From Melastoma dodecandrum (Eukaryota > Streptophyta > Magnoliopsida > Myrtales > Melastomataceae), in contig JARUPY010000321.1 of assembly GCA_029817715.1 (NCBI GenBank), forward strand, positions 1 to 64,000: a DNA stretch of 64,000 nucleotides, given 5' to 3'. Each line of letters starts with the position of its first letter. Within the stretch, counting starts at the first letter, position 1. The notes under the pieces are model-generated. The model was given only the letters and a program-made list of their open reading frames with translations. It had not been told where the DNA came from and did no database searches. Positions 46,301 through 59,635 of the stretch are shown piece by piece. Made by a program: the position numbers and the translations under genes.

Positions 46301-49300
46301 GGGTTCCTCATTGTGCAACGAAAGGGACCCGAATGTCAAATGTAGAGCTCCAATTTTGAATAGTTTGGGAAGCATTTGGGGATCATTTAGGCTTCGGAAA
46401 ATGCAAGTTCGGAAGCACGAAGGTTCGGAGCATGCGGGATGCACAACCTTGCGTAAGTTGTGCGCGGGGTTATTCATTGTGCAACGAAAGGGACCCGAAT
46501 GTCAAATGTAGAACTCCAATTTTGAATAGTTTGGGAAGCATTTGGGGATCATTTAGGCTTCGGAAAATGCAAGTTCGGAAGCACCAAGGTTCGGAGCATG
46601 CGGGATGCACAACCTTGCGTAAGTTGTGCGCGGGGTTCCTCATTGTGCAACGAAAGGGACCCGAATGTCAAATGTAGAACTCCAATTTTGAATAGTTTGG
46701 GAAGCATTTGGGGATCATTTAGGCTTCGGAAAATGCAAGTTCGGAAGCACCAAGGTTCGGAGCATGCGGGATGCACAACCTTGCGTAAGTTTTGCGCGGG
46801 GTTATTCATTGTGCAACGAAAGGGACCCGAATGTCAAATGTAGAACTCCAATTTTGAATAGTTTGGGAAGCATTTGGGGATCATTTAGGCTTCGGAAAAT
46901 GCAAGTTCGGAAGCACCAAGGTTCGGAGCATGCGGGATGCACAACCTTGCGTAAGTTGTGCGCGGGGTTCCTCATTGTGCAACGAAAGGGACCCGAATGT
47001 CAAATGTAGAACTCCAATTTTGAATAGTTTGGGAAGCATTTGGGGATCATTTAGGCTTCGGAAAATGCAAGTTCGGAAGCACGAAGGTTCGGAGCATGCG
47101 GGATGCACAACCTTGCGTAAGTTGTGCGCGGGGTTCCTCATTGTGCAACGAAAGGGACCCGAATGTCAAATGTAGAACTCCAATTTTGAATAGTTTGGGA
47201 AGCATTTGGGGATCGTTTAGGCTTCGAAAAATGCAAGTTCGGAAGCACCAAGGTTCGGAGCATGCGGGATGCACAACCTTGCGTAAGTTGTGCGCGGGGT
47301 TCCTCATTGTGCAACGAAAGGGACCCGAATGTCAAATGTAGAACTCCAATTTTGAATAGTTTGGGAAGCATTTGGGGATCATTTAGGCTTCGGAAAATGC
47401 AAGTTCGGAAGCACCAAGGTTCGGAGCATGCGGGATGCACAACCTTGCGTAAGTTGTGCGCGGGGTTCCTCATTGTGCAACGAAAGGGACCCGAATGTCA
47501 AATGTAGAACTCCAATTTTGAATAGTTTGGGAAGCATTTGGGGATCATTTAGGCTTCGGAAAATGCAAGTTCGGAAGCACCAAGGTTCGGAGCATGCGGG
47601 ATGCACAACCTTGCGTAAGTTGTGCGCGGGGTTCCTCATTGTGCAACGAAAGGGACCCGAATGTCAAATGTAGAACTCCAATTTTGAATAGTTTGGGAAG
47701 CATTTGGGGATCATTTAGGCTTCGGAAAATGCAAGTTCGGAAGCACCAAGGTTCGGAGCATGCGGGATGCACAACCTTGCGTAAGTTGTGCGCGGGGTTC
47801 CTCATTGTGCAACGAAAGGGACCCGAATGTCAAATGTAGAACTCCAATTTTGAATAGTTTGGGAAGCATTTGGGGATCATTTAGGCTTCGGAAAATGCAA
47901 GTTCGGAAGCACCAAGGTTCGGAGCATGCGGGATGCACAACCTTGCGTAAGTTGTGCGCGGGGTTCCTCATTGTGCAACGAAAGGGACCCGAATGTCAAA
48001 TGTAGAACTCCAATTGTGAATAGTTTGGGAAGCATTTGGGGATCATTTAGGCTTCGGAAAATGCAAGTTCGGAAGCACCAAGGTTCGGAGCATGCGGGAT
48101 GCACAACCTTGCGTAAGTTGTGCGCGGGGTTCCTCATTGTGCAACGAAAGGGACCCGAATGTCAAATGTAGAACTCCAATTTTGAATAGTTTGGGAAGCA
48201 TTTGGGGATCATTTAGGCTTCGGAAAATGCAAGTTCGGAAGCACCAAGGTTCGGAGCATGCGGGATGCACAACCTTGCGTAAGTTGTGCGCGGGGTTCCT
48301 CATTGTGCAACGAAAGGGACCCGAATGTCAAATGTAGAACTCCAATTTTGAATAGTTTGGGAAGCATTTGGGGATCATTTAGGCTTCGGAAAATGCAAGT
48401 TCGGAAGCACCAAGGTTCGGAGCATGCGGGATGCACAACCTTGCGTAAGTTGTGCGCGGGGTTCCTCATTGTGCAACGAAAGGGACCCGAATGTCAAATG
48501 TAGAACTCCAATTTTGAATAGTTTGGGAAGCATTTGGGGATCATTTAGGCTTCGGAAAATGCAAGTTCGGAAGCACCAAGGTTCGGAGCATGCGGGATTC
48601 ACAACCTTGCGTAAGTTGTGCGCGGGGTTCCTCATTGTGCAACGAAAGGGACCCGAATGTCAAATGTAGAACTCCAATTTTGAATAGTGTGGGAAGCATT
48701 TGGGGATCATTTAGGCTTCGGAAAATGCAAGTTCGGAAGCACCAAGGTTCGGAGCATGCGGGATGCACAACCTTGCGTAAGTTGTGCGCGGGGTTCCTCA
48801 TTGTGCAACGAAAGGGACCCGAATGTCAAATGTAGAACTCCAATTTTGAATAGTTTGGGAAGCATTTGGGGATCATTTAGGCTTCGGAAAATGCAAGTTC
48901 GGAAGCATCAAGGTTCGGAGCATGCGGGATGCACAACCTTGCGTAAGTTGTGCGCGGGGTTCCTCATTGTGCAACGAAAGGGACCCGAATGTCAAATGTA
49001 GAACTCCAATTTTGAATAGTTTGGGAAGCATTTGGGGATCATTTAGGCTTCGGAAAATGCAAGTTCGGAAGCACCAAGGTTCGGAGCATGCGGGATGCAC
49101 AACCTTGCGTAAGTTGTGCGCGGGGTTCCTCATTGTGCAACGAAAGGGACCCGAATGTCAAATGTAGAACTCCAATTTTGAATAGTTTGGGAAGCATTTG
49201 GGGATCATTTAGGCTTCGGAAAATGCAAGTTCGGAAGCACCAAGGTTCGGAGCATGCGGGATGCACAACCTTGCGTAAGTTGTGCGCGGGGTTCCTCATT

Positions 49301-52300
49301 GTGCAACGAAAGGGACCCGAATGTCAAATGTAGAACTCCAATTTTGAATAGTTTGGGAAGCATTTGGGGATCATTTAGGCTTCGGAAAATGCAAGTTCGG
49401 AAGCACCAAGGTTCGGAGCATGCGGGATGCACAACCTTGCGTAAGTTGTGCGCGGGGTTCCTCATTGTGCAACGAAAGGGACCCGAATGTCAAATGTAGA
49501 CCTCCAATTTTGAATAGATTGGGAAGCATTTGGGGATCATTTAGGCTTCGGAAAATGCAAGTTCGGAAGCACCAAGGTTCGGAGCATGCGGGATGCACAA
49601 CCTTGCGTAAGTTGTGCGCGGGGTTCCTCATTGTGCAACGAAAGGGACCCGAATGTCAAATGTAGAACTCCAATTTTGAATAGTTTGGGAAGCATTCGGG
49701 GATCATTTAGGCTTCGGAAAATGCAAGTTCGGAAGCACCAAGGTTCGGAGCATGCGGGATGCACAACCTTGCGTAAGTTGTGCGCGGGGTTCCTCATTGT
49801 GCAACGAAAGGGACCCGAATGTCAAATGTAGAACTCCAATTTTGAATAGTTTGGGAAGCATTTGGGGATCATTTAGGCTTCGGAAAATGCAAGTTCGGAA
49901 GCACCAAGGTCCGGAGCATGCGGGATGCACAACCTTGCGTAAGTTGTGCGCGGGGTTCCTCATTGTGCAACGAAAGGGACCCGAATGTCAAATGTAGAAC
50001 TCCAATTTTGAATAGTTTGGGAAGCATTTGGGGATCATTTAGGCTTCGGAAAATGCAAGTTCGGAAGCACCAAGGTTCGGAGCATGCGGGATGCACAACC
50101 TTGCGTAAGTTGTGCGCGGGGTTCCTCATTGTGCAACGAAAGGGACCCGAATGTCAAATGTAGAACTCCAATTTTGAATGGTTTGGGAAGCATTTGGGGA
50201 TCATTTAGGCTTCGGAAAATGCAAGTTCGGAAGCACCAAGGTTCGGAGCATGCGGGATGCACAACCTTGCGTAAGTTGTGCGCGGGGTTCCTCATTGTGC
50301 AACGAAAGGGACCCGAATGTCAAATGTAGAACTCCAATTTTGAATAGTTTGGGAAGCATTTGGGGATCATTTAGGCTTCGGAAAATGCAAGTTCGGAAGC
50401 ACCAAGGTTCGGAGCATGCGGGATGCACAACCTTGCGTAAGTTGTGCGCGGGGTTCCTCATTGTGCAACGAAAGGTTCCCGAATGTCAAATGCAGAACTC
50501 CAATATTGAATAGTTTGGGAAGCATTTGGGGATCATTTAGGCTTCGGAAAATGCAAGTTCGGAAGCACCAAGGTTCGGAGCATGCGGGATGCACAACCTT
50601 GCGTAAGTTGTGCGCGGGGTTCCTCATTGTGCAATGAAAGGGACCCGAATGTCAATTGTACAACTCTAATTTTGAATAGTTTGGGAAGCATTTGGGGATC
50701 ATTTAGGCTTCGGAAAATGCAAGTTCGGAAGCACGAAGGTTCGGAGCATGCGGGATGCACAACCTTGCGTAAGTTGTGCGCGGGGTTCCTCATTGTGCAA
50801 CGAAAGGGACCCGAATGTCAAATGTAGAACTCCAATTTTGAATAGTTTGGGAAGCATTTGGGGATCATTTAGGCTTCGGAAAATGCAAGTTCGGAAGCAC
50901 CAAGGTTCGGAGCATGCGGGATGCACAACCTTGCGTAAGTTGTGCGCGGGGTTCCTCATTGTGCAACGAAAGGGACCCGAATGTCAAATGTAGAACTCCA
51001 ATTTTGAATAGTTTGGGAAGCATTTGGGGATCATTTAGGCTTCGGAAAATGCAAGTTCGGAAGCACCAAGGTTCGGAGCATGCGGGATGCACAACCTTGC
51101 GTAAGTTGTGCGCGGGGTTCCTCATTGTGCAACGCTAGGGACCCGAATGTCAAATGTAGAACTCCAATTTTGATTAGTTTGGGAAGCATTTGGGGATCAT
51201 TTAGGCTTCGGAAAATGCAAGTTCGGAAGCACCAAGGTTCGGAGCATGCGGGATGCACAACCTTGCGTAAGTTGTGCGCGGGGTTCCTCATTGTGCAACG
51301 AAAGGGACCCGAATGTCAAATGTAGAACTCCAATTTTGAATAGTTTGGGAAGCATTTGGGGATCATTTAGGCTTCGGAAAATGCAAGTTCGGAAGCACCA
51401 AGGTTCGGAGCATGCGGGATGCACAACCTTGCGTAAGTTGTGCGCGGGGTTCCTCATTGTGCAACGAAAGGGACCCGAATGTCAAATGTAGAACTCCAAT
51501 TTTGAATAGTTTGGGAAGCATTTGGGGATCATTTAGGCTTCGGAAAATGCAAGTTCGGAAGCACGAAGGTTCGGAGCATGCGGGATGCACAACCTTGCGT
51601 AAGTTGTGCGCGGGGTTCCTCATTGTGCAACGAAAGGGACCCGAATGTCAAATGTAGAACTCCAATTTTGAATAGTTTGGGAAGCATTTGGGGATCATTT
51701 AGGCTTCGGAAAATGCAAGTTCGGAAGCACCAAGGTTCGGAGCATGCGGGATGCACAACCTTGCGTAAGTTTTGCGCGGGGTTCCTCATTGTGCAACGAA
51801 AGGGACCCGAATGTCAAATGTAGAACTCCAATTTTGAATAGTTTGGGAAGCATTTGGGGATCATTTAGGCTTCGGAAAATGCAAGTTCGGAAGCACCAAG
51901 GTTCGGAGCATGCGGGATGCACAACGTTGCGTAAGTTCTGCGCGGGGTTCCTCATTGTGCAACGAAAGGGACCCGAATGTCAAATGTAGAACTCCAATTT
52001 TGAATAGTTTGGGAAGCATTTGGGGATCATTTAGGCTTCGGAAAATGCAACTTCGGAAGCACCAACGTTCGGAGCATGCGGGATGCACAACCTTGCGTAA
52101 GTTGTGCGCGTGGTTCCTTATTGTGCAACGAAAGGGACCCGAATGTCAAATATAGAACTCCAATGTCGAGTAGTTTGGATTGCATTTGGGGATCAATTAG
52201 GCTTCGGAAAATGCAAGTTCGAAAGCACCAACGTTCGGAGCATGCGGGATGCACAACCTTGCGAAAGTAGTGCGCGGGGTTCCTCATTGTGCAACGAAAG

Positions 52301-55300
52301 GGACCCGAATGTCAAATGTAGAACTCCAATTTTGAATAGTTTGGGAAGCATTTGGGGTTCATTTAGGCTTCGGAAAATGCAAGTTCGGAAGCACCAAGGT
52401 TCGGAGCATGCGGGATGCACAACCTTGCGTAAGTTGTACGCGGGGTTCCTCATTGTGCAACGAAAGGGACACGAATGTCAAATGTAGAACTCCAATTTTG
52501 AATAGTTTGGGAAGCATTTGGGGATCATTTAGGCTTCGGAAAATGCAAGTTCGGAAGCACCAAGGTTCGGAGCATGCGGGATGCACAACCTTGCGTAAGT
52601 TGTGCGCGGGGTTCCTCATTGTGCAACGAAAGGGACCCGAATGTCAAATGTAGAACTCCAATTTAGAATAGTTTGGGAAGCATTTGGAGATCATTTAGGC
52701 TTCGGAAAATGCAAGTTCGGAAGCACCAAGGTTCGGAGCATGCGGGATGAACAAACTTGCGTAAGTTGTGCGTGGGGTTCCTCATTGTGCAACGAAAGAG
52801 ACCCGAATGTGAAATGTAGAACTCCAATTTTGAATAGTTTGGGAAGCATTTGGGGATCATTTAGGCTTCGGAAAATGCAAGTTCGGAAGCACCAAGGTTC
52901 GGAGCATGCGGGATGCACAACCTTGCGTAAGTTGTGCGCGGGGTTCCTCATTGTGCAACGAAAGGGACCCGAATGTCAAATGTAGAACTCCAATTTTGAA
53001 TAGTTTGGGAAGCATTTGGGGATCATTTAGGCTTCGAAAAATGCAAGTTCGGAAGCACCAAGGTTCGGAGCATGCGGGATGCACAACCTTGCGTAAGTTG
53101 TGCGCGGGGCTCCTCATTGTGCAACGAAAGGGACCCGAATGTCAAATGTAGAACTCCAATTTTGAATAGTTTGGGAAGCATTTGGGGATCATTTAGGCTT
53201 CGGAAAATGCAAGTTCGGAAGCACCAAGGTTCGGAGCATGCGGGATGCACAACCTTGCGTAAGTTGTGCGCGGGGTTCCTCATTGTGCAACGAAAGGGAC
53301 CCGAATGTCAAATGTAGAACTCCAATTTTGAATAGTTTGGGAAGCATTTGGGGATCATTTAGGCTTCGGAAAATGCAAGTTCGGAAGCACCAAGGTTCGG
53401 AGCATGAGGGATGCACAACCTTGCGTAAGTTGTGCGCGGGGTTCCTCATTGTGCAACGAAAGGGACCCGAATGTCAAATGTAGAACTCCAATTTTGAATA
53501 GTTTGGGAAGCATTTGGGGATCATTTAGGCTTCGGAAAATGCAAGTTCGGAAGCACCAAGGTTCGGAGCATGCGGGATGCACAACCTTGCGTAAGTTGTG
53601 CGCGGGGTTCCTCATTGTGCAACGAAAGGGACCCGAATGTCAAATGTAGAACTCCAATTTTGAATAGTTTGGGAAGCATTTGGGGATCATTTAGGCTTCG
53701 GAAAATGCAAGTTCGGAAGCACCAAGGTTCGGAGCATGCGGGATGCACAACCTTGCGTAAGTTGTGCGCGGGGTTCCTCATTGTGCAACGAAAGGGACCC
53801 GAATGTCAAATGTAGAACTCCAATTTTGAATAGTTTGGGAAGCATTTGGGGATCATTTAGGCTTCGGAAAATGCAAGTTCGGAAGCACCAAGGTTCGGAG
53901 CATGCGGGATGCACAACCTTGCGTAAGTTGTGCGCGGGGTTCCTCATTGTGCAAAGAAAGGGACCCGAATGTCAAATGTAGAACTCCAATTTTGAATAGT
54001 TTGGGAAGCATTTGGGGATCATTTAGGCTTCGGAAAATGGAAGTTCGGAAGCACCAAGGTTCGGAGCATGCGGGATGCACAACCTTGCGTAAGTTGTGCG
54101 CGGGGTTCCTCATTGTGCAACGAAAGGGACCCGAATGTCAAATGTAGAACTCCAATTTTGAATAGTTTGGGAAGCATTTGGGGATCATTTAGGCTTCGGA
54201 AAATGCAAGTTCGGAAGCACCAAGGTTCGGAGCATGCGGGATGCACAACCTTGCGTAAGTTGTGCGCGGGGTTCCTCATTGTGCAACGAAAGGGACCCGA
54301 ATGTCAAATGTAGAACTCCAATTTTGAATAGTTTGGGAAGCATTTGGGGATCATTTAGGCTTCGGAAAATGCAAGTTCGGAAGCACCAAGGTTCGGAGCA
54401 TGCGGGATGCACAACCTTGCGTAAGTTGTGCGCGGGGTTCCTCATTGTGCAACGAAAGGGACCCGAATGTCAAATGTAGAACTCCAATTTTTATTAGTTT
54501 GGGAAGCTTTTGGGGATCATTTAGGCTTCGGAAAATGCAAGTTCGGAAGCACCAAGGTTCGGAGCATGCGGGATGCACAACCTTGCGTAAGTTGTGCGCG
54601 GGGTTCCTCATTGTGCAACGAAAGGGACCCGAATGTCAAATGTAGAACTCCAATTTTGAATAGTTTGGCAAGCATTTGGGGATCATTTAGGCTTCGGAAA
54701 ATGCAAGTTCGGAAGCACCAAGGTTCGGAGCATGCGGGATGCACAACCTTGCGTAAGTTGTGCGCGGGGTTCCTCATTGTGCAACGAAAGGGACCCGAAT
54801 GTCAAATGTAGACTTCCAATTTTGAATAGTTTGGGAAGCATTTGGATATCATTTAGGCTTCGGAAAATGCAAGTTCGGAAGCACCAAGGTTCGGAGCATG
54901 CGGGATGCACAACCTTGCGTAAGTTGTGCGCGGGGTTCCTCATTGTGCAACGAAAGGGACCCGAATGTCAAATGTAGAACTCCAATTTTGAATAGTTTGG
55001 GAAGCATTTGGGGATCATTTAGGCTTCGGAAAATGCAAGTTCGGAAGCACCAAGGTTCGGAGCATGCGGGATGCACAACCTTGCATAAGTTGTCCGCGGG
55101 GTTCCTCATTGTGCAACGAAAGGGACCCGAATGTCAAATGTAGAACTCCAATTTTGAATAGTTTGGGAAGCATTTGGGGATCATTTAGGCTTCGGAAAAT
55201 GCAAGTTCGGAAGCACCAAGGTTCGGAGCATGCGGGATGCACAACCTTGCGTAAGTTGTGCGCGGGGTTCCTCATTGTGCAACGAAAGGGACCCGAATGT

Positions 55301-56161
55301 CAAATGTAGAACTCCAATTTTGAATAGTTTGGGTAGCATTTGGGGATCATTTCGACTTCGGAAAATGCAAGTTCGGAAGCACCAAGGTTCGGATCATGCG
55401 GGATGCACAACCTTGCGTAAGTTGTGCGCGGGGTACCTCATTGTACAACGAAACGGTCCCGAATATCAAATGTAGAAATCCAATTTTGAATAGTTTGGCA
55501 AGCATTTGGGGATCATTTAGGCTTCGGAAAATGCAAGTTCGGAAGCACCAAGGTTCGGAGCATGCTGGATGCATAACCTTGCGTAAGTTGTGCGCGGGGT
55601 TCCTCATTGTGCAACGAAAGGGACCCGAATGTCAAATGTAGAACTCCAATTTTGAATAGTTTGGGAAGCATTTGGGGATCATTTAGGCTTCGGAAAATGC
55701 AAGTTCGGAAGCACCAAGGTTCGGAGCATTCGGGATGCACAACCTTGCATAAGTTGTGCGCGGGGTTCCTCATTGTGCAACGAAAGGGACCCGAATGTCA
55801 AATGTAGAACTCCAATTTTGAATAGTTTGGGAAGCATTTGGGGATCATTTAGGCTTCGAGAAATGCAAGTTCGGAAGCACCAAGGTTCGGAGCATGCGGG
55901 ATGCACAACCTTGCGTAAGTTGTGCGCGGGGTTCCTCATTGTGCAACGAAAGGGACCCGAATGTCAAATGTAGAACTCCAATTTTGAATAGTTTGGGAAG
56001 CATTTGAGGATCATTTAGGCTTCGGAAAATGCAAGTTCGGAAGCACCAAGGTTCGGAGCATGCGGGATGCACAACCTTGCGTAAGTTGTGCGCGGGGTTC
56101 CTCATTGTGCAACGAAAGGGACCCGAATGTCAAATGTAGAACTCCAATTTTGAATAGTTTG
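46301..56161 (+). repeat. G86 166-bp domain, last part
   Basis: Mostly reference-like units. GGTTATTCATTG occurs twice 332 bp apart (46,471 and 46,803). CACGAAGG occurs at 46,416 and 47,080 (664 bp apart) and at 50,732 and 51,562 (830 bp apart). Diverged spots lie at 50,470-50,680, 51,900-52,310 (GTCGAGTAGTTTGGATTGC), 52,660-52,830 and 55,330-55,600. Between 47,300 and 48,580 the units are nearly identical. Confidence 0.85.
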
Positions 56162-57472
56162 GGAAGCATTTGGAGATCATTTAGGCTACGGAAAATGCAT
56201 GTTCGGAAGCCATCACGGTACGGAGCCATGCGGGAGGCACATCCTTGCATGAGTTGTGCGCGGTCGGTTACCTCCTTGTGCAAACGAAAGGGACCCGAAA
56301 TGTCACAGTGTAGAACTTCCATTTTGAATAAGTTTGGGAAGCATTTGGGGATCCAATTAGGCTTCGGAAAATGCAAGTATTCGGAAGAATCAAGGTACGG
56401 AAGCATGCGGGATGCACAACCTTGCGCAAGTTGATTTCTCGGGTTTCCTCCTTGTTCAAACCAAAGGGACCCTAATGTCAAATGTAGAACACCAATTTTT
56501 GATAGTTTGCCAAGCATTTAGGAGATCATTTTTAAGCTTCGGAAAATGCGCAAGATTCGGTAAGCATCCAAGTGTTCGGAGCCAATGCGGGAGGCTCATA
56601 CCCTATGCGTAAGATTGAGTGCGCCGGGTGTTTCCTCATTGTGCAAAATCGAAAGAGAGATGGAACACCAAAATGTCAAATGTAGAACCTCCCCCAATTT
56701 TGAATAAGTTCTGCGGAAGTCATTATTGGGAATCATTTAGGCTTCGAGGAAAAATTGGCAAGTTCGTAAGCAACCAAGGTACGGGAGCATGCGGGATAGC
56801 ACAACCTTGCATCCCGTTGTGCGCGGGGTATTCCTCCTTGGAGACAAAGCAAACGCAAAGGGACCCGAATGTCCAAAATGCGTGAGAACTCCTAATTTTG
56901 AATACGTTTGGGAAGCATTTGGACGATCATTTAGGCTTCTCGAAAATGCAAGTTTTGCGGACAAGACATCAAGGTTCAGGCAGTCATGCGGATGCACAAC
57001 CTTAGCATAAGGTTGTGCGCGGGTTTCTCTCTCCTTGTGCAAACGAAAGGGGAACCCCGACAGTGTCAAATGTTAGAACTCCCAATTTTGAATAGTTTGG
57101 GAAGCATTGGGGAAAGACATTTAGGCTTCGAAAAATGACAAGATTCGGAAGCAACCCAAGTTCTCGTTAAGGAAGCATGCGGGATGCACAACCTTGCTTG
57201 ATTTTGTTGTGCGTCGGGGTTCCTCTCATTGTGCAAACCGAAAGGGACCCCGACATGTCAGCTATGTTAGAACTCCAAGATTTTGAATAGTTTTTGGGAA
57301 GCATTTGGACAAACATTCTAGGACTTCCGTAAAATGCCAAGTTCGGAAGCACCAAGGATTCGGAGCATGCGGGAGATGCACAACCTTCTTCGTAAGTTGT
57401 GCGCGGGGTTCCTCATTGTGCAACGAAAGGGACCCGAATGTCAAATGTAGAACTCCAATTTTGAATTGGTTG
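56162..57472 (+). other. Insertion-rich degraded satellite patch 3
   Basis: Satellite landmarks persist, but every unit carries several unshared insertions, for example GAAGCCATCACGG, GTCACAGTGTAG, CCTCCCCCAATTT, TTCTGCGGAAGTC, GGAGACAAAGCAAACGC, GGGGAACCCCGACAG. The transition from clean units is abrupt at about 56,200 and reverses by about 57,390. Uncorrected long-read sequence is the likeliest cause. Confidence 0.65.
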
Positions 57473-59635
57473 GGAAGCATTTGGGGATCATTTAGGCATT
57501 GGAAAATGCAATTTCGGAAGCACCATGGTTCGGAGCATGCGGGATGCACAACCTTGCTTAAGGTGTGCGCGGGGTTCCTCATTGTGCAACGAAAGGGACC
57601 CGAATGTCAAATGTAGAACTCCAATTTTGAATAGTTTGGGAAGCATTTGGGGATCATTTAGGCTTCGGAAAATGCAAGTTCGGAAGCACCAAGGTACGGA
57701 GCATGCGGGATGCACAACCTAGCCTAAGTTGTGCGCGGGGTTCCTCCCAGTGCAAACGAAAGGGACCCGAATGTCAAATGTAGAACTCCAATTTTGAATA
57801 GTTTGGGAAGCATTTGGGGATCATTTAGGCTTCGGAAAATGCAAGTTCGGAAGCACCAAGGTTCGGAGCATGCGGGATGCACAACCTAGCCTAAGTTGTG
57901 CGCGGGGTTCCTCCTTGTGCAACGAAATGGACCAGAATGTCAAATGTAGATCTCCAATTTTGAATAGTTTGGGAAGCATTTGGGGATCATTTAGCCTTCG
58001 GAAAATGCAAGTTCGGAAGCAACAACGTTCGGAGCATGCGGGATGCACAACCTTGCGTAAGTTGTGCGCGGGGTTCCTCCTTGTGCAACGAAAGGGACCC
58101 GAATGTCAAATGTAGAACTCCAATTTTGAATAGTTTGGGAAGCATTTGGAGATCATTTAGGCTTCGAAAAATGCAAGTTACCGAAGCATCAAGGTTCGGA
58201 GCATGCTGGATGCACAACCTTGCGTAAGTTGTGCGCGGGGTTCCTCATTGTGCAACGAAAGGGACCCGAATGTCAAATGTAGAACTCCAATTTTGAATAG
58301 TTTGGGAGGCATTTGGGGATCATTTAGGCTTCGGAAAATGCAAGTTCGGAAGCATACAAGTCGGAGCATGCGGGATGCACAACCTTGCGTAAGTTGTGCG
58401 TGGGGTTCCTCATTGGGCAAACGAAAGGGACCCGAATGTCAAATGTAGAACACCAATTCTGAATAGTTTGGGAAGCATTTGGGGATCATTTAGGCTTCGA
58501 AAAATGCAAGTTCGGAAGCACCAAGGTTCGGAGCATGCGGGATGCACAACATTGCGTAAGTTGTAAGCGTGGTTCCTCCTTGTGCAACGAAATGGACCCG
58601 AATGTCAAATGTAGAACTCCAATTTTAAATAGTTTGGGAAGCATTTGGGGATCATTTAGGCTTCGGAAAATGCAAGTTCGGAAGCACCAAGGTTCGGAGC
58701 ATGCGGGATGCACAACCTTGCGTAAGTTGTGCGCGGGGTTCCTCCTAGTGCAAACGAAAGGGACCCGAATGTCAAATGTAGAACACCAATTTTGAATAGT
58801 TTGGGAAGCATTTGTGGATCATTTAGGCTTCGGAAAGTGCAAGTACGGAAGCAACAACGTTCGGAGCATGCGGGATGCACAACCTTGCGTAAGTTGTGCG
58901 CGGGGTTCCTCCTTCTGCAACGAAAGGGACCCGAATGTCAAATGTAGAACTCCAATTTTAAATAGTTTGGGAAGCATTTGGGGATCATTTAGGCTTTGGA
59001 AAATGCAAGTTCGGAAGCACCAAGGTTCAGAGCATGCGGGATGCACAACCTTGCCATAAGTTGTGCGCGGGGTTCCTCATTGTGCAACGAAAGGCGGACC
59101 CGAATGTCAAATGGAGAACTCCATTTTTGAATAGTTTGGGAAGCATTTGGGGATCATTTAGGCTCCGGAAAAGGCAAGTTCGGAAGCAACAAGGTTCGGA
59201 GCATGCGGGATGCACAACCTTGCGTAAGTTGTGCGCGGGGTTCCTCATTGTGCAAACGAAAGGGACCCGAATGTCAAATGTAGAACTCCAATTTTGAATA
59301 GTTTGGGAAGCATTTGGGGATCATTTAGGCTTCGGAAAATGCAAGTTCGGAAGCATCAAGGTTCGAGCATGCGGGATGCAAAACCTTGCGTAAGTTGTGC
59401 GCGGGTTCCTCCTTGTGCAACGAAAGGGACCCGAATGTCAAATGTAGAACTCCAATTTTGAATAGTTTGGGAACCATTTGGGGACCATTTAGGCTTCGGA
59501 AAATGCAAGTTCGGAAGCAACAAGGTTCGGATCATGCGGGATGCACAACGTTGCGTAAGTTGTGCGCGCGGTTCCTCCTTGTGCAACGAAAGGGACCCGA
59601 ATGTCACATGTAGAACTCCAATTTTGAATAGTTTG
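57473..59635 (+). repeat. Mixed diverged subfamily
   Basis: Units combine markers seen elsewhere: CCTAGCCTAAG (57,717 and 57,885), A109C, the extra A in some, GAAGCAACAACG or GAAGCAACAAGG, GAAATGGACC, TTTTAAATAG and TCCTCCTAGTGCAAACG (58,740, again at 59,741). Variation is mainly substitution with occasional single indels. The block resembles a mosaic of the 167-bp and the G86 domains. Confidence 0.7.
57885..58021 (+). repeat. Rare unit haplotype shared with 37,817-37,953
   Basis: Carries the same linked changes as the tract 20,068 bp upstream (CTAGCCTAAG, GAAATGGACCAG, TTTAGCCTTCGG, GAAGCAACAA), with a few private differences such as AGATCTCC. Confidence 0.75.
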
